Source: Treponema lecithinolyticum ATCC 700332 (GTDB lineage Bacteria; Spirochaetota; Spirochaetia; Treponematales; Treponemataceae). Taken from it: DNA of 64,000 nt. The DNA is taken from positions 59,507 to 123,506 of the forward strand of contig KI260556.1 of the NCBI GenBank assembly GCA_000468055.1, written 5' to 3'. The translations under genes and the position numbers were made by a program. The notes under the pieces were generated by a model. That model did no database searches. It was not told the origin of the DNA and was given only the letters and a program-made list of their open reading frames with translations. Positions 1 to 8,840 of this stretch are shown piece after piece. Numbering within the stretch: the stretch's first letter is position 1; each line of letters starts with the position of its first letter.

Positions 1-2163
1 TTATATTGCTTCCCATTATACGATAGTTTTTTTGTTTACCGCGGAACGCTTGTGTTTTATACGGCGTCTTCGGATTTTATCCGTGAAGCGGTGCGCCGAA
101 AACTGGTGCGTTTTACCGATAAAGCCGTTTTTGCCGGAAACCGGAAAAAGCCGGTTTTTGTGTTCGGCTTACCCAACGGCATTTCCGAAAATTTAATCGA
201 TGCCGTAAATAAAAAGTGGGAGCAGGGAACTTCTGCGATTGAAAGGATTGGTGAAAACGAAAAATCAGATGTGTGGGTACTGCTTTCCGGTTCCGGCAAC
301 AGTTTTGCTTCGATTGAAAATGTGCGCATATATGCGGCATGGCTGTATCCGGAGAATTTGTTTGTTTTTTCGGACAGCTTAAAAATACTGCTTTTACTAA
401 GCGTTTTTGTCAGCACGCTGCTCGTTATCTTTTTAATTTTTAATATAAAAAGCGACGACATGAATATTATTCGCGAGCGTATAAAACGTTTTCAGCTGGC
501 GGTTATAAACGAATATGTTGCGGCAAAAACCGAAGTCGATTGGAATATGGTGTATGCTGATATGAGCCGGCGAAAACAGGAAGTGCGCGAAGGTATAAAA
601 CGCAGTTTAGGCTCGCGCGCAAAACGCCGTTCAAGCGAAGTCGACTTTTTGCTCGATACGTCGTGGAACGAAATTATGGCGGTTTTGAGTGCGCAAAGCG
701 GCATTCAAAGCACCGGTTCTTCCGATGTTACCGCAACTCAAATAAAAGATTTACTGGAACAAATTCTTTTGCAAGGCGGCGTGCATTCGGTTCAAAAAAA
801 TCAAAGCATTCAAAATACGGTTTACCCTGCAGCGCAAGCCGAAAAAAATGTGCACGATGCATCGCTGAGCGTTGAAAGACTGTATCCGGAGAATACGCAA
901 AGCACAGTGCTGTTAAGCGCTGAAAATTCGGCGCAACAAACGGTAGAACAAACTCCTGCGCAAACGTTGCCGGAAAGCGAAGCTGTTTTGCAAGCCGAAG
1001 ACATAGATGAGCTTGAAGAACTCGGCGAACTCGATGAAGTTGAAGAGCTTGAAGACTTTGAAGACAAAACCGAACCGTTCGGCCCGGTAGAAAATGTTGA
1101 ACCGGTTGAGCTTAAACCTCAAGCGAATGCATCCGGTGATGCCGGAATTGAACCGCTCGATGTGCTTGCGGAAATCGAAACAGAAGATGAACCCGCCGCA
1201 GCGCCGGAAGCTGTTGCCGGCATTACCGCGGATAAACCTGCCGCAGAGCCGGAAACTGAAGATATCTTTGCGGACGGTACTGACGCGCTTAGTGTCGGCG
1301 GTGAGCTTTGCGTTACCGAAACCGAGCCGGACACACCGGCAGCCGGCGAAACGCTTGCGGTTATTGACGAAACGGACATGTTCATTGAACAGGACGCTTA
1401 CATTGCCGGCGAGGATACTCCGTTTACGGATACTGACATTTTTGCGGGCGGGAACACCGATGAACTTGCTGTGCTTCCGGCCGAAAAAATCGGCACTGAA
1501 GCCGAGCCTGAAAGTGTTGTGCTGCAGCCTGCCGCCGAAATTGAACCGGAAACAATCGACGCCGAAACAGAATTCGTTGCGATAGCAGAAAGCGAAAGTT
1601 CTGCTATGGTAAATGCCGATGAAAGCACTGCGGCAGCGGATGAAACTGAGGCGTTTGACGAGGCTGCGGATGCGGACGCGGGCGCGGATAATGCGGTAAG
1701 CGAAATCACTGTGACAGCAGATGCCGAGTCAGATAACGCCGATGAGCCGGCGGCAAGCATCGCGACAACGCCGGAAATCGAAATAGAAGACGAACCGGTC
1801 GCTCCGGCAGCCGGAAGCAGCCAAACACACAGTAAGCCTATACCGGTTTCCGTGTTTCAAAAAAATATCGTACTTGACAATATCGAGTCGGAAACAAAGA
1901 CTGCCGCGGACAGCGTACTTGCACAAAACGATGAAACGGATGACGGTATTGCTTCTGCCGAATTTTTGGAAGAATTGCCGTTCAGCTTTACGCTCGGTAA
2001 AATGGCACCGCCGCCCAGCGGTTTGTTGTTAAAGCCCGCCGCAGAATCCATACTTGAAAAAGACGGATTGTTTGTTATAGCCGACGAAGCCGAACTGGAT
2101 ATAACTCCTGCCGACTTGAATTCGGAATTCCAAGAGCTGGTAGATTCCGTTTTGAAAATTTAA
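1..2163 (+). CDS. Acidic membrane-anchored protein, 5' end missing
   Basis: The reading frame is open from the first base of the window, so the N-terminus lies outside it; a GTG at 52 is the first possible start inside the window but nothing marks it as the true one. Counting from that GTG, residues about 110-130 form one strongly hydrophobic membrane segment, followed by a basic stretch (about 140-205) and then a roughly 430-residue region extremely rich in Glu, Asp, Ala and Pro with no fixed repeat length. The short C-terminal part (about 610-703) is more normal in composition. The layout suggests an inner-membrane protein with a long disordered acidic tail. I do not recognise a family. miaB follows after 25 bases but has its own promoter. 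Confidence 0.75.
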   Translation, partial: LYCFPLYDSFFVYRGTLVFYTASSDFIREAVRRKLVRFTDKAVFAGNRKKPVFVFGLPNGISENLIDAVNKKWEQGTSAIERIGENEKSDVWVLLSGSGNSFASIENVRIYAAWLYPENLFVFSDSLKILLLLSVFVSTLLVIFLIFNIKSDDMNIIRERIKRFQLAVINEYVAAKTEVDWNMVYADMSRRKQEVREGIKRSLGSRAKRRSSEVDFLLDTSWNEIMAVLSAQSGIQSTGSSDVTATQIKDLLEQILLQGGVHSVQKNQSIQNTVYPAAQAEKNVHDASLSVERLYPENTQSTVLLSAENSAQQTVEQTPAQTLPESEAVLQAEDIDELEELGELDEVEELEDFEDKTEPFGPVENVEPVELKPQANASGDAGIEPLDVLAEIETEDEPAAAPEAVAGITADKPAAEPETEDIFADGTDALSVGGELCVTETEPDTPAAGETLAVIDETDMFIEQDAYIAGEDTPFTDTDIFAGGNTDELAVLPAEKIGTEAEPESVVLQPAAEIEPETIDAETEFVAIAESESSAMVNADESTAAADETEAFDEAADADAGADNAVSEITVTADAESDNADEPAASIATTPEIEIEDEPVAPAAGSSQTHSKPIPVSVFQKNIVLDNIESETKTAADSVLAQNDETDDGIASAEFLEELPFSFTLGKMAPPPSGLLLKPAAESILEKDGLFVIADEAELDITPADLNSEFQELVDSVLKI

Positions 2164-2179
2164 TAATTTGTGCTATATT
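2152..2179 (+). promoter_or_regulatory. Promoter of miaB, predicts leaderless mRNA
   Basis: TTGAAA at 2152-2157, a 16-base spacer and TATATT at 2174-2179. The miaB start codon begins only 9 bases after the -10 box and no Shine-Dalgarno is present, so transcription should begin at or just before the ATG. Confidence 0.5.
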
Positions 2180-2188
2180 TAAAACCTT

Positions 2189-3676
2189 ATGACCTTTTTT
2201 TTTGAAACATACGGCTGTCAAATGAACAAAGCCGAGTCTGCTTCCGTCGAACAGCTTTTAATAAAACGCGGCTGGAGTGCCGCACATAAAGCGGAAACGG
2301 CGGATTTAATTATTATCAATACATGTTCGGTGCGCGCTACCGCCGAAAGCCGGATTGAAGGTCGTTTAGGCTGGTATACCGCTTTGCGCAAAGCGCGCGG
2401 CGAGCAAAGTCCTTTTATTTTAAGTGTAACCGGCTGTATGGCAGAGCGTCTTCAAGCCGATTTAAAGCGCCGCTTTCCGGTAGTAGACTATGTAGTAGGC
2501 AATTTTGAAAAAAACATTTTTACCGATATTGCATCTGCAGCTGAAAAAAACAGTGCCGGCAGTACGGCGTTGTCCGATGTTCCGAAGAGTGAAAAAGCGC
2601 AGGTTTTAAAACAAGCGCTACCCGCTTCTCGCCGTTTTTCTTTACGTTCTTTTGAGAATGCTTCAAATAAGCCGAATAATAACTCTTCGGATTTTCCCGA
2701 TACGCCCGTGTATACATTTGCTCCGCTTTCGCTTGAACCGGGAGCTTTTCAAGCATTTGTGCCGATTATGCACGGCTGTAATAATTTTTGTACATACTGT
2801 ATTGTGCCCTATGTACGCGGAAGAGAAATCTCCCGTTCTCCGCAGGCAATTTTAGATGAACTAGATATACTTTCTGCGCAAAATGTGCGCGAAATAACCC
2901 TTTTGGGGCAAAACGTCAATTCGTACAATTGGAAAAAAAACGGTAATACCGAAAACGGCGCAAATGACGAGCTTTGCGATTTTCCGCTCCTTATGGAAAA
3001 AATCGCTTCGCACATAGATGCAACCGGCTCTTCAATTAAATGGGTGCGTTTTATGTCGAGCCATCCTAAAGATTTATCCGATCGTCTTATAGAAGTTATA
3101 CGTCGCTGGAGTTTTATATGCCGCCATATTCATTTACCCGTTCAGCACGGTTCAAACGATATTTTACGCCGCATGAACCGCCGCTATACCCGTGAGCACT
3201 ACCTCGATTTGGTTGAACGCATACGCAAAGCTTTGCCCGGCGTTTCGCTGACAACTGATATTTTAATCGGTTTTCCCGGAGAAACGGAAAGCGATTTTGA
3301 ACAAACGCTTTCTTTAATGGAACAAGTCCGCTATGAAACGGCTTTTATGTACTATTATAACCCGCGCGAAGGAACTCCGGCGTGCACTTTTCCCGATCAA
3401 ATTCCGCTTAAAATAAAAAAAGAACGCCTTGCGCGTATTATCGAAGTACAACAAAACATTACAAAAGAACAAATCGTTAAGCGCGTGGGACAAACGGTAA
3501 GCGTACTTGCCGAAAGCGTTTCGCGCGATAATGCCGGAGAACTTTTGGGTCATACCGAACGCGATGAACGGATAGTGTTCCCGGCGGATAAAAAAATGAT
3601 AGGACACTTTGTGGATGTGCATATAGACGAGTTGCACGGCAATACGTTTCGTGGTAAAATAAAAAAATCGGAGTAA
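2189..3676 (+). CDS. miaB: tRNA-2-methylthio-N6-dimethylallyladenosine synthase MiaB
   Basis: MiaB is a radical-SAM methylthiotransferase that adds a methylthio group to N6-isopentenyladenosine at position 37 of tRNAs reading UNN codons. The N-terminal UPF0004 domain carries the three cluster cysteines C10, C46 and C83, and the radical-SAM motif CNNFCTYC gives C197, C201 and C204. The C-terminal 65 residues fit a TRAM RNA-binding domain. At 495 residues it is slightly longer than usual; the extra length is a low-complexity Ser/Ala/Asn-rich insertion at about residues 120-175, between the first two domains. The ATG sits directly behind a promoter with no Shine-Dalgarno. Three small genes follow closely and are probably co-transcribed. 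Confidence 0.93.
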   Translation: MTFFFETYGCQMNKAESASVEQLLIKRGWSAAHKAETADLIIINTCSVRATAESRIEGRLGWYTALRKARGEQSPFILSVTGCMAERLQADLKRRFPVVDYVVGNFEKNIFTDIASAAEKNSAGSTALSDVPKSEKAQVLKQALPASRRFSLRSFENASNKPNNNSSDFPDTPVYTFAPLSLEPGAFQAFVPIMHGCNNFCTYCIVPYVRGREISRSPQAILDELDILSAQNVREITLLGQNVNSYNWKKNGNTENGANDELCDFPLLMEKIASHIDATGSSIKWVRFMSSHPKDLSDRLIEVIRRWSFICRHIHLPVQHGSNDILRRMNRRYTREHYLDLVERIRKALPGVSLTTDILIGFPGETESDFEQTLSLMEQVRYETAFMYYYNPREGTPACTFPDQIPLKIKKERLARIIEVQQNITKEQIVKRVGQTVSVLAESVSRDNAGELLGHTERDERIVFPADKKMIGHFVDVHIDELHGNTFRGKIKKSE

Positions 3677-3679
3677 GCT

Positions 3680-3973
3680 ATGCCCTGGAAGTTGATTTTT
3701 TTTATACTGTGTTTGATTATAGCCGCCGTTTTTACCGGATTGAATTTGGGGAATTCCTGTGATATCAATTTCGGTTTTAGCCGTCTTGAAAAAGTTCCCG
3801 TTTTTTTAACTATTTTATTTTCTTTTGCCGCAGGGATTTTAATAACTTTACCCTTTGTTTTTATCGGACGGCGCAAAAGAAAAAACGCTGAAAGTAAAAA
3901 AACTACGGAAAACGCTGCAGCACAAACGGCACACGGCGGACCCGTTTTGTATTCCGAAAAGGACAGCCAGTGA
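3680..3973 (+). CDS. LapA-domain small membrane protein
   Basis: This 97-residue protein has two hydrophobic segments (about 4-22 and 42-63) and a basic, hydrophilic C-terminal tail. The layout and the N-terminal pattern resemble the LapA/DUF1049 family, whose enterobacterial members help regulate lipopolysaccharide assembly; treponemes generally lack classical LPS, so the role here is unknown. It starts three bases after the miaB stop, and its own stop overlaps the next start, so it belongs to the miaB transcript. Confidence 0.6.
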   Translation: MPWKLIFFILCLIIAAVFTGLNLGNSCDINFGFSRLEKVPVFLTILFSFAAGILITLPFVFIGRRKRKNAESKKTTENAAAQTAHGGPVLYSEKDSQ

Positions 3974-4734
3974 CCGGCATACCGCTTGTGAATATGCGCT
4001 TTCGGTTTACGCTTAAGCCGCTTGCTGCATTTTTTTGTACGCTTTGCTTTTTCGCCGCGGTATTGACTGCAGCGGAAACGGATACTGCACAAAAGCAAAG
4101 CGGCACTTTAGCCGAAGGCGATGTACAGTCCGTAACGGACAGCCTTTTAAAAACGCTTAAAAGTAATGCTCCCGTTGAAAAAAAACTTGAAGCAAGCCAA
4201 ACGCTTGCCGCTTTGCAAGAGCGGCTCGGTTTATATGCCGATGCCGAAAAAACGTATACCGCGGCGGCTTCTTTTGCAGGAGAGCGCACGTTAAGCGGAC
4301 AAAAAATGCTTTTGGGCAGCGTGCGCTGCGCTCTTTGCCGTGCGGATGTATCTACTGCCGATTTTTTGTTAAGCACTTCCGTTGCGCCGGCTTTAAACGC
4401 AGCCGATTCGGCTTCTTCCGGCAGCGAGGCGTCTTACGTAAAAGCGTCGGCAAAATTATATGCGCTGTGGAGCTGGATAATAAAAGCACAAAATAAAAAA
4501 GAACTGGAAGCGCCTTTAAAAGCTTTGCGCTCGTATGCCGACGATCAAGATATGATAAGCGTTAAGCCGGCGCTGCTTTTAACTTTGTATCATATAACCG
4601 GCGAAAAGCGCTGGGCAGAAAAACTTAAAAACGATTTTCCTTTTTCGCCTGAAGCTTCCGTTGCAAACGGTCAAGCCGAATTTTTTCCCGCACCGTTTTG
4701 GTATTTTTTAACTTTGCAAAGCGCTGCCGACTAA
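3970..4734 (+). CDS. Exported helical-repeat protein of unknown function
   Basis: The 254-residue product starts with GTG overlapping the preceding stop codon, with an AAAAGGA-type ribosome site ahead of it; an ATG at 3994 is an alternative start. Residues about 15-33 form a signal peptide ending near AAET. The rest is Ala/Leu/Lys-rich and looks like TPR-type helical pairs (for example around residues 60-90, with alternating small and aromatic residues). It has no catalytic motif that I recognise. It is probably a periplasmic scaffold or adaptor protein; this rests on fold pattern only. Confidence 0.6.
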   Translation: MTGIPLVNMRFRFTLKPLAAFFCTLCFFAAVLTAAETDTAQKQSGTLAEGDVQSVTDSLLKTLKSNAPVEKKLEASQTLAALQERLGLYADAEKTYTAAASFAGERTLSGQKMLLGSVRCALCRADVSTADFLLSTSVAPALNAADSASSGSEASYVKASAKLYALWSWIIKAQNKKELEAPLKALRSYADDQDMISVKPALLLTLYHITGEKRWAEKLKNDFPFSPEASVANGQAEFFPAPFWYFLTLQSAAD

Positions 4735-4782
4735 TAGCGCACTTGATTGTGCGAGGCGGCGCAATCATGCAAACCGATCCTT

Positions 4783-6309
4783 TTATTCTTTTTGAGAAAC
4801 GGCTTCCAAATATAAAACCGGACCTGCAGTGTTTTCTATAGACAACGCATTTACCGTAACCGGCGACAGCGAAATTCTAATGCTCGGCGAGCCGGTTTGC
4901 GTACCGCTTTGCGGTTTTATAATTTCAGCCCGGTAAAATCCGGAAAAAGGACTGTTTTGTTTTGCGCTTTTAAATTGCAGCAATTTTTCGTTTAAAGTGT
5001 TTAATTCGGTATATACGCCGTTTTCGGACAAAGAGCCGTTTTTTGCCTTGTATGAACTTTGGGTAAAACTTATGTTCCATCCGTTGCTGCATTTCCACAC
5101 GCTGCGGTTTTCCGTTTGCAAAATTTTTACGGCATCATCTTCGCTGTCTTCAGTTTTTTGTACCAACCCGGTAAAAAAAGCGGAAGAATTTTGTTTTTTA
5201 TAACTGCCGTCCCACAGCGTTTCCGAATTGATAAGTATACCCAAATCGTCGGTAACTTTTATGCGTATTTCGTCTGTTGAAATAAGTGCAATGTCAAAAC
5301 GCCGTGAAATATTGGTCATTGATTTATTTGTGGTGTATACCAAAATACCGTTGCGCCTGAGCGTACTGCGTCCCCACATATAAATTTCTTGACGGTCTTT
5401 TTGAAAAAAGATAATTTCTTTTTTATCGTAATCAAAAAATAAAAACCAGCTTTGCTCCGTCGTTTCGGCAGGTTTTACCCATAGCCCATTTAAAAACGAA
5501 GCGAACGTGCTTTCGGTTCCATCTTGTATTTTTGCCAACTCTTGAGCGGTAATGCGTTTTCCGGCAATTTTAGAGCGCACTTTTTGAACGTATTTTTCTT
5601 CTGCTTTGCTCCAATCGTACATAATTTGAAGCTGATCAAGCGAACCCGCTGCTGCGCCGGGGTCGGATGTATACGCCCATATCGGAAAACTTTCTCCGTC
5701 TTCGCTTTCGAGCGGATAGGAATCGCTTCGTTTGCGCTGCTGCACAAAGATGGTACCTTCGGCTTGTAAATCGGCAATTTTATGCAGCGCCAGTTTGTTA
5801 AAAAATTTCCGCGGCAGCCATGCTTCAAAAAGCGATTCGTTTTTAGTGCTGTAACCTGTTATAATTAAAGCATTTTCATGTGTGCCGGTAATGTCCATTG
5901 CCGAAAGAGAAAACGTTTTTACCTGTTCTATATCGGTAACCAATTCTACCGAACGCTCGTACGTATTAAAAAGCGAATTATACAAACCGACGATTACTTT
6001 TATAAATTGGCTGTCCGGTGTTTTAACCGCGACTATTTGATCGTCGTAACCGTCTTGGTCAAAATCGATGGAATATGTTGCAATCAGGGTTTCGTCGGTT
6101 AAAAGGGGAATTAAAGATGTAAGTGTCAATTCTTCCGTGTTTGCATTTGCTCCGTTTGCCGTCCCTTGTTGTGAGCCGAAAGCTGCCGGAATAATTGTTT
6201 TGGTAGACGGCGCTTTTTGAGCGTTTATTTTGGATTGATATTTTTTAAATGCAAAAAAAACAACACATGCTGCTGCCAGCGAAAACAAAATAATCGTCAA
6301 TTTTTTCAT
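4783..6309 (-). CDS. Exported Tp0751 (pallilysin)-like protein
   Basis: The 508-residue protein has an N-terminal signal or anchor segment (about 4-22). Residues 82-90 form a DxDxDG calcium-loop pattern like those in FG-GAP/VCBS repeats, within a beta-rich domain (about 60-215). Residues about 270-372 match, from memory, the core of T. pallidum Tp0751: GLW, then an FFD strand, a QEI strand, an SxxxIxRR strand and a WDGxY turn in the same order and spacing. Tp0751 is described as a host-matrix and endothelial adhesin with a lipocalin fold, also reported as a zinc protease. The HEXXH of Tp0751 is absent here (TDEIR at that place). Residues 390-508 look like a further beta-rich domain. The ATG lies 8 bases behind its -10 box. 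Confidence 0.62.
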   Translation of the reverse strand: MKKLTIILFSLAAACVVFFAFKKYQSKINAQKAPSTKTIIPAAFGSQQGTANGANANTEELTLTSLIPLLTDETLIATYSIDFDQDGYDDQIVAVKTPDSQFIKVIVGLYNSLFNTYERSVELVTDIEQVKTFSLSAMDITGTHENALIITGYSTKNESLFEAWLPRKFFNKLALHKIADLQAEGTIFVQQRKRSDSYPLESEDGESFPIWAYTSDPGAAAGSLDQLQIMYDWSKAEEKYVQKVRSKIAGKRITAQELAKIQDGTESTFASFLNGLWVKPAETTEQSWFLFFDYDKKEIIFFQKDRQEIYMWGRSTLRRNGILVYTTNKSMTNISRRFDIALISTDEIRIKVTDDLGILINSETLWDGSYKKQNSSAFFTGLVQKTEDSEDDAVKILQTENRSVWKCSNGWNISFTQSSYKAKNGSLSENGVYTELNTLNEKLLQFKSAKQNSPFSGFYRAEIIKPQSGTQTGSPSIRISLSPVTVNALSIENTAGPVLYLEAVSQKE

Positions 6310-6317
6310 ACCGCCAT

Positions 6318-6346
6318 ACTATAACGTATTTTTTTTGAGCGTTCAA
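6318..6346 (-). promoter_or_regulatory. Promoter of the Tp0751-like gene, predicts leaderless mRNA
   Basis: Read on the minus strand: TTGAAC (6346-6341), 17 bases, TATAGT (6323-6318), then 8 bases to the ATG. There is no Shine-Dalgarno in the gap. Confidence 0.55.
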
Positions 6347-6352
6347 CCTCCG

Positions 6353-6380
6353 TTGCTTTTCTTTAAAAATATGCTATAAT
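6353..6380 (+). promoter_or_regulatory. Promoter of the GNAT gene, predicts leaderless mRNA
   Basis: TTGCTT at 6353-6358, 16-base spacer, perfect TATAAT at 6375-6380, and the ATG at 6391 only 10 bases later. It is back-to-back with the divergent promoter at 6318-6346, so the two genes share one short control region. Confidence 0.6.
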
Positions 6381-6390
6381 AGAGCGCGGT

Positions 6391-7308
6391 ATGCAGTTTG
6401 AATTAACCGAAGAAACAGTTAATCAGCTTATATTTTCTATGGAAAACCAAAATGCCCGTTGTGTTTTCGATTCCGCAGAAAAAAAGCCGGTTGAACTTGA
6501 CGGAACAACTCAAACGGATACCGACCGTTATTATCGTTTGCCGGTGTGGGATTCCGTGCAAGGCTTTAAGGTTATGGAAAACTTTGTGTCTGAATTGCAT
6601 AACTTTCAGCTTGTAAAGGAATTGCGTGCCGTGCTGTTTGCGGGAAAAGGCGTGTTCCGCGCTTTTAAGGATGTACTTAAAAAGTACCCCGAAGCCGAGC
6701 AATTGTGGTTTTCTTTTAAGCAAAAGGCTATGAAACGGGAAATCGTTTTGTGGTACAACGCTTTACGCGATTGCTGGGGGCTTGAAAGAATCGGCTGCGA
6801 ACCGGAAGAAACGGATGAATTGGTCGGCGGCGATTTTGTATTTTGCGTATACAATGAAGCCGATAGCGCTCAAGTTTTGCAAAATATTTTGCAAAATGTG
6901 CGCTCGGAATTAACCGAGTCTTACGGAGCGGAAACGGCAGGGGTTTTGCTGCGTATGCAATATATGCCGTATACAAGCTGCGAGGGCAAAACCGGTGCTA
7001 ACTTTGCCGCCGAAACGCTTGCAGGCGAATGTGCCGGCTATATGAGTGCTGTCCTTTTTTCCGGTAATGCAAAAAATACGGCGGCGATAACGGCTTTTTA
7101 CGTATTTCCGCAGTGGAGAGGATTGGGAATAGGCAAAGAATTGCTTGCGCGTACAAGCGAATATCTAAGTGCTCGGCAAGTGTGCAAGCTGTATGTTCCC
7201 GGTGCGTATATTCCCGATTTTTTTGAACGGTTTATGTTCCGCAGCGGTTTTCAAACGGTTCCGTCCGGATTTTTGGCGGATCCGGGTCAGACACACAAAA
7301 ACGAATAG
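6391..7308 (+). CDS. GNAT-family N-acetyltransferase
   Basis: The C-terminal half (about residues 150-305) contains the acetyl-CoA-binding signature of the GNAT fold: a beta strand ending in TAFYVFPQ, then the W-R-G-x-G-I-G-K loop and helix at about 246-254, and a final strand with the buried aromatic pattern typical of the family. The N-terminal half (1-145) has no recognised domain and may bind the acceptor. The substrate cannot be read from the sequence. The next gene follows after 12 bases with its own Shine-Dalgarno, so it heads a three-gene transcript with an RNA-binding protein and a metallo-hydrolase. Confidence 0.75.
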   Translation: MQFELTEETVNQLIFSMENQNARCVFDSAEKKPVELDGTTQTDTDRYYRLPVWDSVQGFKVMENFVSELHNFQLVKELRAVLFAGKGVFRAFKDVLKKYPEAEQLWFSFKQKAMKREIVLWYNALRDCWGLERIGCEPEETDELVGGDFVFCVYNEADSAQVLQNILQNVRSELTESYGAETAGVLLRMQYMPYTSCEGKTGANFAAETLAGECAGYMSAVLFSGNAKNTAAITAFYVFPQWRGLGIGKELLARTSEYLSARQVCKLYVPGAYIPDFFERFMFRSGFQTVPSGFLADPGQTHKNE

Positions 7309-7320
7309 TAGGAGAAAGTA

Positions 7321-8124
7321 ATGGCGTTTCAGCGGAATAATTCCGTCAGTAAAGAACGGTTTGCAGTATTGGTAAAAAATGCGGTAATAAAAGTTAAAAC
7401 CGAAGAAGATCCTCTTGTTTTAAACGATTTTAAACGCTTGTTAAAAAAGAACGTTCCGTTCGGGCTGCGTACGTATGTAGCCGCTTATTTGGCAAAGCAA
7501 ATAACTTTGGGTGCCTCGTTTGCGCCGCTTTTTGCCGCAGATAAAGGAAAAAAAGAAACGGTTTTTTCCCGTTTCGATAAAACGGAAAAGCAAACCCGCG
7601 AAGCGGGGCGTTTTTCCCGCGGAAAGCGTTTTGAACGCAACGAAGAAAACGAGCGCAGCGGTACAAATGGATATACAAATACCAAATCGAATTCCGCCGG
7701 AGCGCGTGTTGTTATACCCGCAGATAAAGCGGCAACCGTATTTGTGGGAATAGGGCGCTCCCGGGGCGTGTTCCCGCGTGACATTATTTCCCTGATCATT
7801 CAAAATGCATCTGTCGAGCGTGAGCGCATAGGCGATATACGGGTACTGGATAACTATTCTTTTGTGCAAGTGTATACCGAAGACGCACAAAAAGTAATCG
7901 ATAGTTTAAATGGTTGTGAATACCGCGGTAGAAAATTGAACGTAAGCTTTTCGCGCAAAAAAGATGACGGCGAAGACGGACGTACCGGTGCCGCATATAC
8001 TCAAACGGCATCAGAACAACCGGTAAACAGCGGACAGGCATCAAGCGGCGAACAAACTGAAAACACCGAGCAGCCTGCAAATACCGAACAGCTTGAAAGC
8101 GGCGATACGCACAATATGGTATGA
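7321..8124 (+). CDS. DbpA-type RNA-binding domain protein
   Basis: Residues about 137-218 match the DbpA C-terminal RNA-binding domain: a start of VFVGIGRSRG, a helix with the PRDIISLI pattern, a strand RIGDIRVLDNYSFVQV and an end of GRKLNVSF. In DbpA-family helicases this domain binds 23S rRNA hairpin 92, but here no helicase core is present. The N-terminal 90 residues are basic and the tail after 218 is Gln/Glu/Thr-rich and probably disordered. The stand-alone layout suggests an RNA chaperone or ribosome-assembly accessory factor. AGGAGAAAG precedes the ATG, and the stop overlaps the next start. Confidence 0.75.
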   Translation: MAFQRNNSVSKERFAVLVKNAVIKVKTEEDPLVLNDFKRLLKKNVPFGLRTYVAAYLAKQITLGASFAPLFAADKGKKETVFSRFDKTEKQTREAGRFSRGKRFERNEENERSGTNGYTNTKSNSAGARVVIPADKAATVFVGIGRSRGVFPRDIISLIIQNASVERERIGDIRVLDNYSFVQVYTEDAQKVIDSLNGCEYRGRKLNVSFSRKKDDGEDGRTGAAYTQTASEQPVNSGQASSGEQTENTEQPANTEQLESGDTHNMV

Positions 8125-8786
8125 CGATTGACTGCATTCCCACAGGAGCTTTTGCGGTAAACACTTATATCGTACCGTGCTGTGACGGCAGGGAAAATGC
8201 CGTTTTTGTCGTCGATCCGGGCGGAGACGGCGAACATATTGCTTCTAAAATAGGCACATCGCACGTAAGCGCTATTGTGCTGACGCATGGTCACTTCGAC
8301 CATTTAGCTGCGCTGCCGAAGTTAAAAGAACTGTATCCGCACGCGCCGGTATGCATTCACCGCAAAGATGCCGCGTATGTGGGGACGGGGGCATACGATA
8401 AACATCGCGAAGACTTTGCTTTATTGGGCGCTTCATATTTGGTTGACGCTTTAGCCGCCGTATACCCGCAGTTTCCCGCCGCCGACATACTACTTACGGA
8501 CGGGCAATATCCGGAGTATGCGCCGGACTGGCAAGTGCTGCATACTCCCGGACACACTCCGGGATCCGTTTGTTTATACAATAAAAAAGAGTGCGTGCTT
8601 TTGTCCGGCGATACGCTGTTTGCCCGTTCTTACGGACGCACCGATTTACCCGGCGGCAGTGCTGAACTTATGGCACAAAGTTTGGAAAAACTTTTTTTAC
8701 TTGATGAGCGCACGAGGGTGTTTCCCGGACACGGCGGCGCTACAACCATAGGTAAAGAAAAAAACGGCGGTTTTTGCTTTGTATAA
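8121..8786 (+). CDS. Metallo-beta-lactamase fold hydrolase (glyoxalase II-like)
   Basis: The zinc-binding motif THGHFDH (H56, H58, D60, H61), the HTPGHTPGS segment with the third histidine, the GDTLF aspartate and the final FPGHGG histidine are all present and in the normal order, so it should be an active binuclear hydrolase. The 221-residue length fits the small YcbL/YqgX group, which hydrolyses thioesters such as hydroxyacylglutathione or related persulfides. The substrate here is unknown. The ATG overlaps the stop of the RNA-binding gene (ATGA), which indicates translational coupling. Confidence 0.85.
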   Translation: MTIDCIPTGAFAVNTYIVPCCDGRENAVFVVDPGGDGEHIASKIGTSHVSAIVLTHGHFDHLAALPKLKELYPHAPVCIHRKDAAYVGTGAYDKHREDFALLGASYLVDALAAVYPQFPAADILLTDGQYPEYAPDWQVLHTPGHTPGSVCLYNKKECVLLSGDTLFARSYGRTDLPGGSAELMAQSLEKLFLLDERTRVFPGHGGATTIGKEKNGGFCFV

Positions 8787-8840
8787 TCGGCAAAAGGTAA
8801 CCGAAGTTCTTTTTTGGTAACTTTAGTTTTTTTATTCGTA

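Noticed and set aside
822-1760. Long Ser/Ala-rich reading frames on the minus strand opposite the first gene
   Set aside because: They are shadows of the Glu/Ala-rich codons of the plus-strand gene, are low-complexity and have no ribosome sites.
4735-4782. Possible bidirectional terminator between convergent genes
   Set aside because: The GCGCAC/GTGCG stem is only about five base pairs and no T-run follows on either strand.
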